Shown piece after piece: positions 1-7,989 of a stretch of DNA of 61,279 nt. The position numbers and the translations under genes were made by a program. The stretch covers positions 1 through 61,279 of the forward strand of contig DATANR010000366.1 in NCBI GenBank assembly GCA_036266155.1. The letters are read 5' to 3'. Below the pieces are notes generated by a model. The model saw nothing but the letters and a program-made list of their open reading frames with translations, searched no databases and had not been told where the DNA came from. This DNA is from SIAJ01 sp036266155 (GTDB lineage Bacteria; Planctomycetota; Planctomycetia; Gemmatales; Gemmataceae). Each line of letters opens with the position of its first letter. Position 1 is the stretch's first letter.

Positions 1-37
1 GGCGGCCGATAATGGGCGGCCGACATTATCGGCCGCC
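1..37. repeat. Perfect inverted repeat (hairpin) at window edge
   Basis: Two 14-base arms (1-14 and 24-37, GGCGGCCGATAATG and its complement) flank a 9-base loop that itself repeats GGCGGCCGA. There is no T-tract. It may terminate a gene lying outside the window. Confidence 0.6.
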
Positions 38-77
38 TTACGGCGGTCCGCTCGCCTGAAGACCTATTGCTCGCCGG

Positions 78-83
78 TATAAT
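78..83 (+). promoter_or_regulatory. TATAAT -10-like box upstream of the aldehyde dehydrogenase
   Basis: A consensus TATAAT lies 34 bases upstream of the ATG at 118. No good -35 box sits 16-18 bases further upstream (that stretch reads about cctgaa), so this rests on the -10 alone. Confidence 0.3.
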
Positions 84-117
84 GTCACAGCAACTCTTCG
101 CTACCTGAGGATCCGCC

Positions 118-1617
118 ATGTCTGTCCCGACCGTCAATGGACGACACTTCGTCGCCGGCCAGTGGCTGCCTCCCTCCGGCGACACGTTCGCAAGCCGCAG
201 CCCATCTAATCGCAACAACGTCGTCGGCACCTTTCCAAATGGAACCCCCGCGATCGCGAACGATGCCGTCGCGTCCGCGAAAAAGGCGTTCCTGTCATGG
301 CGACGCACGAGCCGGATTCATCGGGCCGAGTGTTTCGATCGCCTCGCTCGGCTGATCGACCGCGATACCGATGCGCTTGCGACCCTGATGGCCCACGAGT
401 GCGGCAAGACGCTGGCCGAGTGCCGGGCCGAGGTGGTTGAGGGGCTGCACATGGTGCAGTACGTCTTCGGTACCGGTCGCCTGCCGGTCGGCACCATCGT
501 CGCTTCGGAGATCGAGGAGAAGGACGCATTCGTTCGCCGTAAGCCGAAGGGCGTCGTCGCGGTCATCACGCCGTGGAATTTTCCCTTTGCGGTGCCGCTC
601 TGGATGCTCGGGCCGTCACTGGTCGAAGGGAACACGGCCGTGTTCAAGCCGTCCGAAGATACGCCAGCCGTCGGGCAGCGGATTGTCGAGCTGTTCGTCG
701 AGGCCGGCTTTCCAGTCGGGACGATCAACCTCGTTCACGGCGAAGGGCCCGTCGGCGAAGCGCTCGTGCGCAACCCCGATGTGGCGGCCGTGCTGTTCAC
801 GGGCAGCTACGACGTCGGTCGCCGAATTCAGCAGTTGTCCGCGGACTTCTGGGACCGCACAGTCGCAGCTGAAATGGGAAGTAAAAGCGCCGTAATCGTT
901 TGTGAAGATTGCAAGATTGATCTGGCGGTCAACGCGGCGATCTTGAGCGCATTCAAGACGAGCGGTCAACGCTGCGTGTCGGCCGGACGAATCCTGGTGG
1001 CCGAGCGCGTGTTTGACGAGTTTTCGCGGAAGTTTGTCGAGACGGCACGACGCATTCGAATTGGCGACCCGCTCGATGCGAATAGCTTCACTGGACCGGT
1101 GATCAACGAAAGTGCGGCCGAAAAGGTTCTAAAGTACAACGCGCTCGCGCGCGAAGAGGGCGCTACGATATTGGCAGCCGGCGAACGACTGACGGATTCG
1201 GCCCGCAAGGAAGGCCATTACCTGTCGCCGTTCGTTTACAGAATGGAGCACGGCAGCAAGGTTCGGTGTCTGCGTGAAGAGGTGTTCGGGCCGCACGTGG
1301 CGTTGATCCCGTTCAAGACCAACGACGACGCGGTGCGGATTTACAACGACACCGACTTCGGGCTTTCGCTGGCGGTGATCACGGAGAGCTATCGGACGAT
1401 GCGGCTGTTTCGCGAGGAGTGCGACTTCGGCATGGGCTATGTGAACTTGCCGTGCATCGGTGCCGAGGTGCATCTGCCGTTCGGCGGCGTGAAGAAGAGC
1501 GGCAACGGTCACCCGAGCGCGGCTGGGCTGGCCGAGGTGGTGACGCACAAGGTGTCCTGGACGGTCAATCACGGGATGGAAATCCGGATGGCTCAAGGCT
1601 TGAGCGCGGAGGTTTAA
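118..1617 (+). CDS. NAD(P)-dependent aldehyde dehydrogenase family protein
   Basis: This 499-residue protein has full family length. It oxidises an aldehyde, probably a semialdehyde, to the acid with NAD(P)+ in the cytoplasm. The substrate-contact stretch ITPWNFPFAVP lies near residue 150, and FTGSYDVG is the Rossmann turn. The general-base region reads AAEMGSKSAVIV, where ELGGK is more usual, and the nucleophile is in SGQRCVSAGR (Cys near 289). The C-terminal region has the usual EVFGP and PFGGVKKSGNG motifs. A weak Shine-Dalgarno (TGAGGAT) precedes the ATG. The class III aminotransferase at 2185 would produce a semialdehyde of the kind such enzymes oxidise, suggesting an amine or omega-amino-acid catabolic pair, but two hairpins separate the genes. 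The exact substrate is unknown. Confidence 0.93.
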   Translation: MSVPTVNGRHFVAGQWLPPSGDTFASRSPSNRNNVVGTFPNGTPAIANDAVASAKKAFLSWRRTSRIHRAECFDRLARLIDRDTDALATLMAHECGKTLAECRAEVVEGLHMVQYVFGTGRLPVGTIVASEIEEKDAFVRRKPKGVVAVITPWNFPFAVPLWMLGPSLVEGNTAVFKPSEDTPAVGQRIVELFVEAGFPVGTINLVHGEGPVGEALVRNPDVAAVLFTGSYDVGRRIQQLSADFWDRTVAAEMGSKSAVIVCEDCKIDLAVNAAILSAFKTSGQRCVSAGRILVAERVFDEFSRKFVETARRIRIGDPLDANSFTGPVINESAAEKVLKYNALAREEGATILAAGERLTDSARKEGHYLSPFVYRMEHGSKVRCLREEVFGPHVALIPFKTNDDAVRIYNDTDFGLSLAVITESYRTMRLFREECDFGMGYVNLPCIGAEVHLPFGGVKKSGNGHPSAAGLAEVVTHKVSWTVNHGMEIRMAQGLSAEV

Positions 1618-1622
1618 CAAAG

Positions 1623-1724
1623 GTAGCCTTCTCGCTCCGCGAGAAGAATGCAAGGCCCCGCTTGTGCAAGACGTCGTTTTGGAGGTGCGAGCCTTGCAAT
1701 CTTCTCGCGGAGCGAGAAGGCTAC
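1623..1724. repeat. Long palindromic element, copy 1 (core CTTCTCGCTCCGCGAGAAG)
   Basis: Arms 1623-1656 and 1691-1724 (34 bases each) are complementary with one mismatch. Each arm contains the self-complementary core TTCTCGCTCCGCGAGAA, so alternative small hairpins can form. The same core and outer GTAGCC ends occur at 47541-47566 and 47623-47648. This copy sits directly before the Shine-Dalgarno of the gene at 1746, after the stop of the aldehyde dehydrogenase. It is probably a dispersed non-coding repeat that may also terminate transcription. Confidence 0.75.
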
Positions 1725-1745
1725 GTAACAACCGGAGTCCCCATC

Positions 1746-1970
1746 ATGATGAGCGACGTGGACGAACTGAACCGGCTGGTCGGCATGATGCCGAGCGAGA
1801 TGGCCCGCGAAGTGTTGAACTTCGCCCGCTTCCTGCACAGCAAGTCCAACGAATCGGCCGCGGAGCCGGCAGATTGGGAAGACGACTTCAGTTCGCGTTA
1901 TCAAGTCGACGATCCAATTGCGGCGTATCACCCGTGGGACGCGGCAGATGGGGTGAAGGACGTGGCGTGA
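1746..1970 (+). CDS. Small DUF2281-like protein, possibly an orphan antitoxin-like protein
   Basis: This is a 74-residue protein, MMSDVDELNRLVGMMP at the start. The stretch LNRLVGMMPSEMAREVLNFA followed by RFLHSK has the pattern of DUF2281-type proteins (L..LPxE.q.EVLdFv.fL..K), which are often found near toxins. The rest is acidic and low in complexity. GGAG at 1734 supports ATG 1746, with 1749 as an alternative. No toxin gene follows; the next feature is another palindrome. The function is unknown and the family assignment rests on one short motif. Confidence 0.55.
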   Translation: MMSDVDELNRLVGMMPSEMAREVLNFARFLHSKSNESAAEPADWEDDFSSRYQVDDPIAAYHPWDAADGVKDVA

Positions 1971-1980
1971 ACAGCGTCAT

Positions 1981-2047
1981 GTAGGTCAGGTTTCCTAACC
2001 TGACCTGCATGGCTGAAATTACGGGACAGGTTGGAAACCTGTCCTAC
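1981..2047. repeat. Double-palindrome intergenic repeat
   Basis: The left part (1981-2007) contains CAGGTTTCCTAACCTG and the right part (2024-2047) contains ACAGGTTGGAAACCTGT. Each is self-complementary, and the two are also imperfect complements of each other (GTAGGwCAGGTTTCC ends). It starts 10 bases after the stop of the small gene and may act as its terminator. No T-tract follows. Confidence 0.6.
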
Positions 2048-2184
2048 CAGCAATTACTTCTCACCTTGCTGCCCGAACCCCGTCCCCACTTCGCCTTGTC
2101 CAACTTCTAGCGCAACGCTACTGTTGATGCCGATCCATATCCCCCGAGATCCTTCGATGTGATCGTCAGGAAAGCAGGTGCCCC

Positions 2185-3522
2185 ATGTGGCTCTTCGACA
2201 CGGAACACGTCCCCCAGATCCAGACCGATCTGCCTGGCCCGAATGCTCGCAAGCTGCTCGACCGCGATACCCAGGTGGTTTCGCAGTCGTACACGCGCGT
2301 TTATCCGCTCGTGGTCGAGCAGGGCAGTGGCGCCGTCATACGCGATGTCGATGGCAACCTGTTCCTCGACTTCACGGCCGGCATCGCGGTTTGCACGACC
2401 GGGCATTGCCATCCAGAGGTCGTCGAGTCGATCCGCGATCAGGCCGGCAAGCTGATCCACATGTCGGGGACCGATTTCTATTACACGCCGCAGATCGAGC
2501 TGGCCGAGCGCCTCGCGGCACTGGCACCGGGCGACATGCCCAAGAAAGTGTTCTTCTCGAACAGCGGGGCCGAGGCGGTCGAGTCGGCGTTGAAGCTGTC
2601 GCGGCACCACACGCATCGCAGCCGGATCGTTGCGTTCTTCGGAGCGTTCCACGGTCGCACCTATGGGGCCATGTCGCTGACGGCCTCGAAGCTGCCGCAT
2701 CGCCGCGGCTTCTCGCCGTTGGTCCCGGACGTTCACCATGTGCCGTTCCCGCGTGATTGCGGTCTTTGCGACGATACTACATCGTGTGCCTGTTTGCGTG
2801 AGATCGAAGAGGTCCTATTCCACCGTACGGCGCCGCCGGACGAGGTGGCCGCGATCTTCATCGAGCCGGTCCAGGGCGAGGGCGGGTATCACGTCGCGCC
2901 GTCGGTGTTCCTCCAGGGCTTGCGGGCGCTGTGCGACAAGCACGGCATCTTGCTCGTGTTCGACGAAGTGCAGAGCGGCATGGGTCGAACCGGCAAGATG
3001 TTCGCGGCCGAGTACTCGGGCGTCGTGCCGGACATCATCTGCGTGGCCAAGGGGATCGCGAGCGGCCTACCTCTCGGGGCCATCGTCGCGAAGTCCGAGG
3101 TCATGGACTGGCCGCCCGGCAGCCACGCCAGCACCTTCGGCGGCAACCCAATCGCGTGCCGTGCGGCCCTGACGACGATCGACCTACTCGAACGCGAGTA
3201 TATGGCGAACGCCGCCACGCGTGGGCGACAGCTTCGTGATGGCCTGCGAGAGTTGACGCTCCGACACGGAGAACTCGGCAACGTCCGCGGCCTGGGCTTG
3301 ATGACTGCCGTCGACGTGTTGACGCCGAATGGCGACCCTGACCCGAAGGGCCGCGAGGCGGTTGTGCAAGGGGCCTTCCAGCGCGGCTTATTATTGCTGG
3401 GCTGCGGCGAATCGGGTGTGCGCTTCTGCCCGCCATTGTGCGTGACGGAGGAGCAGGTGGAGACGTGCTTGAAGTTGCTGGATGAGGTGTTGGTGGAAGT
3501 GAACACGGCTACAGTTGTCTGA
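2185..3522 (+). CDS. Class III (omega) aminotransferase, acetylornithine/4-aminobutyrate type
   Basis: This 445-residue PLP enzyme has full family length. It transfers an amino group from an omega-amine donor to a 2-oxo acid. FSNSGAEAVESALKL is the phosphate-binding region, IFIEPVQGEGGY and LLVFDEVQSGMGRTG are class III signatures, and VAKGIASGLPLGAIV carries the PLP lysine (near residue 289). STFGGNPIACRAA closes the active site. The insertion CGLCDDTTSCACLR (near 192-206) is cysteine-rich and resembles the extra segment of some acetylornithine aminotransferase-like homologues in archaea and planctomycetes. ATG 2185 is preceded by a weak AGGAAA. It may pair functionally with the aldehyde dehydrogenase at 118. 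The substrate is not assignable. Confidence 0.93.
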   Translation: MWLFDTEHVPQIQTDLPGPNARKLLDRDTQVVSQSYTRVYPLVVEQGSGAVIRDVDGNLFLDFTAGIAVCTTGHCHPEVVESIRDQAGKLIHMSGTDFYYTPQIELAERLAALAPGDMPKKVFFSNSGAEAVESALKLSRHHTHRSRIVAFFGAFHGRTYGAMSLTASKLPHRRGFSPLVPDVHHVPFPRDCGLCDDTTSCACLREIEEVLFHRTAPPDEVAAIFIEPVQGEGGYHVAPSVFLQGLRALCDKHGILLVFDEVQSGMGRTGKMFAAEYSGVVPDIICVAKGIASGLPLGAIVAKSEVMDWPPGSHASTFGGNPIACRAALTTIDLLEREYMANAATRGRQLRDGLRELTLRHGELGNVRGLGLMTAVDVLTPNGDPDPKGREAVVQGAFQRGLLLLGCGESGVRFCPPLCVTEEQVETCLKLLDEVLVEVNTATVV

Positions 3523-3677
3523 TTCTCGAACGCGCGGCTACGAGATAGAATGAACGCTGACGCTCTGTCGTAAGAGAGATCTCGATAGCTGCAACGCTTG
3601 CCGACACGCGATCAGACAAGGACATTCGCGACCGGTTTCGTGGTCTTGCCGCGGAATGGAAACAGCAATCACTGCTG

Positions 3678-3914
3678 ATGTCGAACCCCGCGCAGATGGC
3701 GATGCTCAAGTCGTATCAGCAAATCATCGGCATCGGTCCGCCCGCGTTGCCATTCATTCTCGAAGAGTTGCAGCGTGAACCGAATCATTGGTTCTGGGCG
3801 CTGAAAGCGATCACGAACGAAGATCCGGTGCCAGCGGAAGCTCTTGGCATCACGCGCAAAATGGCGGATGCCTGGATCGATTGGGGTCGCGCTCGCGGAT
3901 TGGTTCCGGCATGA
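3678..3914 (+). CDS. Conserved small protein with YQQIIG motif, pair partner of DUF7689
   Basis: This is 78 residues from ATG 3678. The stretch LKSYQQIIGIGPPALPFILE and then HWFWALKAITNEDPVP belongs to a conserved short family of unknown function that I recognise from cyanobacteria and planctomycetes. Homologues as I recall them start roughly 25-35 residues earlier. Here the same frame stays open upstream to a TGA near 3555 and reads RDRFRGLAAEWKQQS just before the ATG, but contains no ATG, GTG or TTG. So either the protein is shorter than usual or the start has decayed. Its stop overlaps the next start (ATGA, 3911-3914), showing translational coupling. Confidence 0.6.
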   Translation: MSNPAQMAMLKSYQQIIGIGPPALPFILEELQREPNHWFWALKAITNEDPVPAEALGITRKMADAWIDWGRARGLVPA

Positions 3915-4330
3915 CGCTTCACCCCGGGTTGCCTTGGTTGACTGCCGACAATTATCGCATCACGAGTCCTGCCACATTCGATTACAACCGCATCGCCTTC
4001 GCCGCCAACGATGTCGAGCATTGGTGGGAGCCTGACCGCTTTTGGCCAACTGCAGTCGAGTCGGACTACTACGAACTCAGTGTGTTGACCCAGGCATTTG
4101 CAGGACTTGGCTATGTCGATTGCGGTCGAGATGAAGGGCTGGAATCGGGGCTTGAAAAGATTGCTCTTTATAGTCTTGGCTCAATCTACACGCACGCGGC
4201 CCGACAACTGCCGTCTGGAAAGTGGACAAGCAAACTTGGCAGTTGGATTGACATCGAACACAATTGTCCTGACGATGTGGCGGGCGGAATCTATGGTGAG
4301 GTCGCACTGATCATGAAACGGCCCATCTGA
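3911..4330 (+). CDS. DUF7689-type protein with a changed key residue
   Basis: This 139-residue protein starts inside the stop of the previous gene. LPWLTADNYRITSPATFDYN and later THAARQLPSGKWTSKLG match the DUF7689 pattern as I remember it. In relatives the segment after TFDYN usually reads YNCIAWAAGD, with a cysteine that could be catalytic in a cysteine-peptidase-like fold. Here it reads YNRIAFAAND, with Arg in place of Cys. The His in THAARQ is kept. The 3' end overlaps the convergent SulP gene by 20 bases. The function is unknown; if the family is enzymatic, this copy may be inactive. Confidence 0.6.
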   Translation: MTLHPGLPWLTADNYRITSPATFDYNRIAFAANDVEHWWEPDRFWPTAVESDYYELSVLTQAFAGLGYVDCGRDEGLESGLEKIALYSLGSIYTHAARQLPSGKWTSKLGSWIDIEHNCPDDVAGGIYGEVALIMKRPI

Positions 4331-5990
4331 TGTCCGTCGCCTTCTCGTGTACGACCCGTGCTCGCGCCAGCGCCGCGTCGATGTCCGGGCAGATATTCTC
4401 CACACCAACGTGCTCTTCAAACTCCGCCTGCTTCATGAGCTTGGCCGGCTGTGTGCGTGCGCCGCACAGAATTAGCGTGCGGCCCGTGGCATGAAGTCGA
4501 TCGGCGAAATCTTCGAAAGCGAGCAAGCCTGTCGCGTCGAGGGCCGTCATGTTGCGCAATCGCAAGATCACGATCGGCATGAGGATGTCCGTGTTCGCCG
4601 TGGCGGCGACCAATTTCTGAGTGGTGCCGAACAGAAACGGGCCATGAATGCGGATCAGCGTGACGTAATAAGGAATCGGCTTGTCTTGCAGAATGTGACG
4701 CCGGCCTTCTTCCACATACTGCTTGGTCACTTTCGATACCGTCGTCGTCTCGGAAATCTTGCGAATGAACAACAACGCGGCGAGCACGATGCCGACTTGC
4801 ACCGCTATGGTCAAGTCGGCAAAGACGGTCAGGGCGAAGGTCGCAAACCAGACGACGATGGTCGCCCACGACATCTTCATGAGCTTTGGGATCTCGCGCC
4901 ATTCGCCCATGTTGTAGGCGACCACGAACAGGATCGCGGCCAGGACGGCGAGCGGGATGTGCTTGGCCAACGGCGCGGCAAACAGCACGACCGCGAGCAA
5001 CGTCAACGCGTGAATCATGCCTGACACGGGTGTCTTCGCGCCGGAGCGGACGTTGGTGGCCGTGCGCGCGATCGCGCCGGTGGCCGGGATGCCGCCGAAG
5101 AACGGGGCCCAGATGTTGGCTACGCCTTGCGCAACCAATTCGACATTCGGATTGTGCTGATCGCCGCACATGCGATCGGATACGACGGCCGACATCAATG
5201 ATTCAATCGCCCCGAGAAGGGCGACCGTGAGGGCTGGCGACAGGAGTACCGGGACCATGTCCCAACGAAATTCCGGTACGACGAACGACGGCATGCCGCT
5301 CGGAATCCCGCCGAAGCGCGTGCCAATGGTCTCTACGGGGAGTTCGAAGAGAACGACGATCGTGGTGCCGATGACCATCGCCGCGATCGCGCCAGGTAGT
5401 TTCTTCACGAGCTTCATGCACAAAATCACGATCGAAAGTGCCCCGGTCGCGAGCAGCGTCGACGTCAGTGAAATGGTGTCGACGTGGGTTGCGAGGACGC
5501 GCACACGGCCAACGAAGTCGCCTGGCACGGATTCAATCTTCAACCCGAAGAAGTCCTTGATCTGCGTGCTGGCGATCAAGACGGCGATGCCGTTCGTGAA
5601 GCCGATGACGACCGGTCGCGGAATGAATTGCACGGCCGTGCCCAGTCCGGTTAGCCCGAGCACGACAAGCATGACGCCCGCCATGATGGTGCAGATGAAC
5701 AGGCCGTTGACGCCGTGCTGGGCGACGATGCCAAAGACGATGACGACAAAGGCGCCGGTCGGCCCGCCGATCTGCGTCATCGACCCGCCGAGAGCCGAGA
5801 TCAGGAATCCCGCAATGATCGCACAGTAGAGGCCCGATTCGGGTGGGACGCCCGAGGAGATCGCGAATGCCATTGCCAAGGGCAGTGCGACGAGGCCGAC
5901 CGTGATACCGGCAATGAGGTCGGCCGCGAACTTGCGGCGAGTGTAGGTGCGGAGTGCCTCGACCAGCTTCGGTAAACGGTCGCGCTTCAT
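4311..5990 (-). CDS. SulP-family inorganic anion transporter with STAS domain
   Basis: This 559-residue inner-membrane protein has full SulP length. The N-terminal part is a bundle of hydrophobic helices opening with AGITVGLVALPLAMAFAISS, the typical SulP TM1, and VIGFTNGIAVLI is another conserved helix. The last ~110 residues (from about 440) form a STAS domain: IVILRLRNMTALDATGLLAF contains the DATG-type phosphorylation-loop motif. It probably carries sulfate, bicarbonate or another anion; the sequence does not say which. Its start codon overlaps the stop of the ArsR gene (5987-5990), so the two are translationally coupled and probably co-regulated. Confidence 0.92.
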   Translation of the reverse strand: MKRDRLPKLVEALRTYTRRKFAADLIAGITVGLVALPLAMAFAISSGVPPESGLYCAIIAGFLISALGGSMTQIGGPTGAFVVIVFGIVAQHGVNGLFICTIMAGVMLVVLGLTGLGTAVQFIPRPVVIGFTNGIAVLIASTQIKDFFGLKIESVPGDFVGRVRVLATHVDTISLTSTLLATGALSIVILCMKLVKKLPGAIAAMVIGTTIVVLFELPVETIGTRFGGIPSGMPSFVVPEFRWDMVPVLLSPALTVALLGAIESLMSAVVSDRMCGDQHNPNVELVAQGVANIWAPFFGGIPATGAIARTATNVRSGAKTPVSGMIHALTLLAVVLFAAPLAKHIPLAVLAAILFVVAYNMGEWREIPKLMKMSWATIVVWFATFALTVFADLTIAVQVGIVLAALLFIRKISETTTVSKVTKQYVEEGRRHILQDKPIPYYVTLIRIHGPFLFGTTQKLVAATANTDILMPIVILRLRNMTALDATGLLAFEDFADRLHATGRTLILCGARTQPAKLMKQAEFEEHVGVENICPDIDAALARARVVHEKATDIRWAVS

Positions 5991-6340
5991 GGCGTGGCCT
6001 CCGGTTCCACGTCGTTCGCTTCTTGCTCGTGCCGAAGAAGGTCCATCGCCTCATTCATGTGCTTGAGGAAGTACTCGCGCATCTTTTCGAGCACTTCACC
6101 GAGAACGGGGTCGCGGAGCCGGTAGAAGATCTGGTTGCCTTCCTTGCGGGTTTCGACGACGTGCTTGTTGCGGAGAACGGCTAGGTGTTGTGAAATGTTC
6201 GCCTGCTCCGCGCCGATCTTTTCACACAGCTTGCCAACCGTCAGCTCGCCCGGGCGCAGGTGTTCGACGATTGCAATGCGCGTGGGGTGCGCAAGTGCTT
6301 GAAAAATACCGGCTTTGAACCGCCGCATGGACTCGAGCAT
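5987..6340 (-). CDS. ArsR/SmtB-family winged-helix repressor of the SulP operon
   Basis: This 117-residue regulator has full family length. KAGIFQALAHPTRIAIVEHL is the conserved first helix pair. The recognition region reads KLCEKIGAEQANISQHLAVL, followed by the wing RKEGNQIFYRL. There is a single Cys, in LCEKIG, where classical metal sensors have a CxC motif, so the inducer may not be a metal. The acidic and His-containing C-terminus (EVLEKMREYFLKHMNEAM) could hold an alpha-5 site. It is the first gene of a two-gene operon and probably represses its own promoter. Confidence 0.88.
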   Translation of the reverse strand: MLESMRRFKAGIFQALAHPTRIAIVEHLRPGELTVGKLCEKIGAEQANISQHLAVLRNKHVVETRKEGNQIFYRLRDPVLGEVLEKMREYFLKHMNEAMDLLRHEQEANDVEPEATP

Positions 6341-6363
6341 TCTAACTTTTGATCAGATTTAAC

Positions 6364-6405
6364 ATTCGAATACTCTAATATAGCATGTTTGCTGGTAGTT
6401 CGCAA
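6364..6405 (-). promoter_or_regulatory. Sigma70-like promoter and putative ArsR operator
   Basis: On the minus strand TTGCGA (6405-6400) and TATATT (6382-6377) are separated by exactly 17 bases. The palindrome ATTCGAAT (6364-6371) lies just downstream of the -10 box, where a dimeric repressor would block initiation. The surrounding AT-rich stretch is unlike the GC-rich neighbours. Confidence 0.6.
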
Positions 6406-6554
6406 CTGAAAGAGCTGATCGCACGCTGAGAGAAATGCAAAATTGCCTGCTCTCTTCTTCCTCTGCGCCTCCGCGCCTCTGCCTGAGCCTTTTCTGAATT
6501 CGGTCGGCTGCGTGGATGCTTGCCCGACCCAAGCGACGAATCATGAACCCGTCG

Positions 6555-6584
6555 TTGGAAGATCCATGACGCTGCGCGTAGAAT
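6555..6584 (+). promoter_or_regulatory. Putative promoter of rimO
   Basis: TTGGAA (6555-6560) and TAGAAT (6579-6584) are 18 bases apart. Transcription would begin near 6591, which excludes the upstream ATG at 6583 and supports ATG 6622 as the rimO start. Confidence 0.4.
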
Positions 6585-6621
6585 GATCGTTTGGTTTCCG
6601 CGATCCTCCCTCGGCTTCTCA

Positions 6622-7980
6622 ATGACCACGGCCAGCAAAGGCACTTACGCGTTCGTTTCGCTCGGCTGTCCAAAGAACACCGTCGACTCGGAACGGATGC
6701 TCGGCAAACTGAAGCAGGACGGCTACGTTCTCGTTGCCGACGCGGCGGGTGCCGACGTCGTGGTCGTCAACACTTGCGGCTTCATCGAGTCGGCCCGCCA
6801 GGAGTCGCTCGGCGTCGTTCGTGAGATGTTGGAGCTGAAGCAGCAGGGCAAGGTCGGCTCGGTCGTCGTCGCGGGTTGCCTGGCGGAGCGGCAGAAGGAC
6901 ATGCTGCTCGAAACGGTGCCGGAGGTCGATCAGATCGTCGGTGTCTTTGGTCGTGAAGAAATCGCCAGCGTCGTCGATCGGGCCGTGTCGCAACAGCGTG
7001 AGCAACGCAGTGTTTTCCGGCCGGCGCCTGTGCGAGCGCTCGAAGACACCGCCCGCGTGCGCATCACGCCGCGGCATTATGCCTATCTCAAAATCTCGGA
7101 AGGCTGCGATCGGCTGTGCACGTTTTGCGCGATCCCCAAGATGCGCGGCAAGCATGCGACCAAGCCGATGGAAGAGGTCATCAAGGAAGCCCGCGAACTG
7201 GCGGCCGACGGCGTGCGTGAACTGATCATCGTTGCCCAGGACAGCACCTATTACGGCATGGACCTTTACGGCCGGGTGCGCTTGGCTGAGTTGTTACGCG
7301 AGTTGGACAAGGTCGATGGCATCCAGTGGATTCGTCTGCTGTATGCCTATCCAGAGCACGTCACGGACGATCTGCTCGAAACACTCGGCGCTGCCAAGAA
7401 GGTCGTCCCTTATGTGGACATGCCGTTACAGCACATCAACGACCGCGTTTTGAAGCGCATGCAGCGTCGCGTTGATCGTGCGAAGACGGAGGACCTAATC
7501 GGGCGCTGGCGAGCGGCCGTGCCGAACCTGACATTCCGCACGACCTTCATCGTCGGCTTCCCCGGCGAGACCGACGCCGAGTTTGAGGAGCTATGCGGTT
7601 TTGTCGAGGACACGGCCTTCGAGCGTGCCGGCGTCTTCACGTATTCGCTAGAGCCTGACACGCCGGCCGCGAAGCTCGATGGGCATTTGCCGCAAGAGGT
7701 AAAGCAGTCGCGGCTCGATCGGCTCATGACAATCCAACAGGGAGTCGCCTTCAATTGGAGCCGCAATCAGGTTGGCCGCGAGGTGGAGGCGATTATCGAC
7801 GGCCCCGATCCCGAAGTGCCGAATCATCACCTCGCCCGCGGACATGCGGATGCCCCGGATATCGACGGCCTCGTGCGCGTGAAGGGCAAGAACCTGCGGC
7901 CGGGCGACATCGTGCGCGCCAAGGTGACCGGGGCCGACGGCTACGACCTGGCTGCCCGCTTGATCGGCGACCCCCGTTGA
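6622..7980 (+). CDS. rimO: Ribosomal protein uS12 methylthiotransferase RimO
   Basis: This radical-SAM enzyme adds a methylthio group to an aspartate of ribosomal protein uS12. It is 452 residues from ATG 6622; an in-frame ATG at 6583 overlaps the predicted -10 box and adds an atypical leader. The N-terminal UPF0004 domain starts FVSLGCPKNTVDSE, the classic RimO signature, with VNTCGFI near residue 50. The radical-SAM cluster is CDRLCTFCAIP (CxxxCxxC, near 157-163), and the TRAM-like domain occupies the last ~70 residues. It is followed after 9 bases by pgsA, probably in one transcript. Confidence 0.95.
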   Translation: MTTASKGTYAFVSLGCPKNTVDSERMLGKLKQDGYVLVADAAGADVVVVNTCGFIESARQESLGVVREMLELKQQGKVGSVVVAGCLAERQKDMLLETVPEVDQIVGVFGREEIASVVDRAVSQQREQRSVFRPAPVRALEDTARVRITPRHYAYLKISEGCDRLCTFCAIPKMRGKHATKPMEEVIKEARELAADGVRELIIVAQDSTYYGMDLYGRVRLAELLRELDKVDGIQWIRLLYAYPEHVTDDLLETLGAAKKVVPYVDMPLQHINDRVLKRMQRRVDRAKTEDLIGRWRAAVPNLTFRTTFIVGFPGETDAEFEELCGFVEDTAFERAGVFTYSLEPDTPAAKLDGHLPQEVKQSRLDRLMTIQQGVAFNWSRNQVGREVEAIIDGPDPEVPNHHLARGHADAPDIDGLVRVKGKNLRPGDIVRAKVTGADGYDLAARLIGDPR

Positions 7981-7989
7981 GGGCACGAC

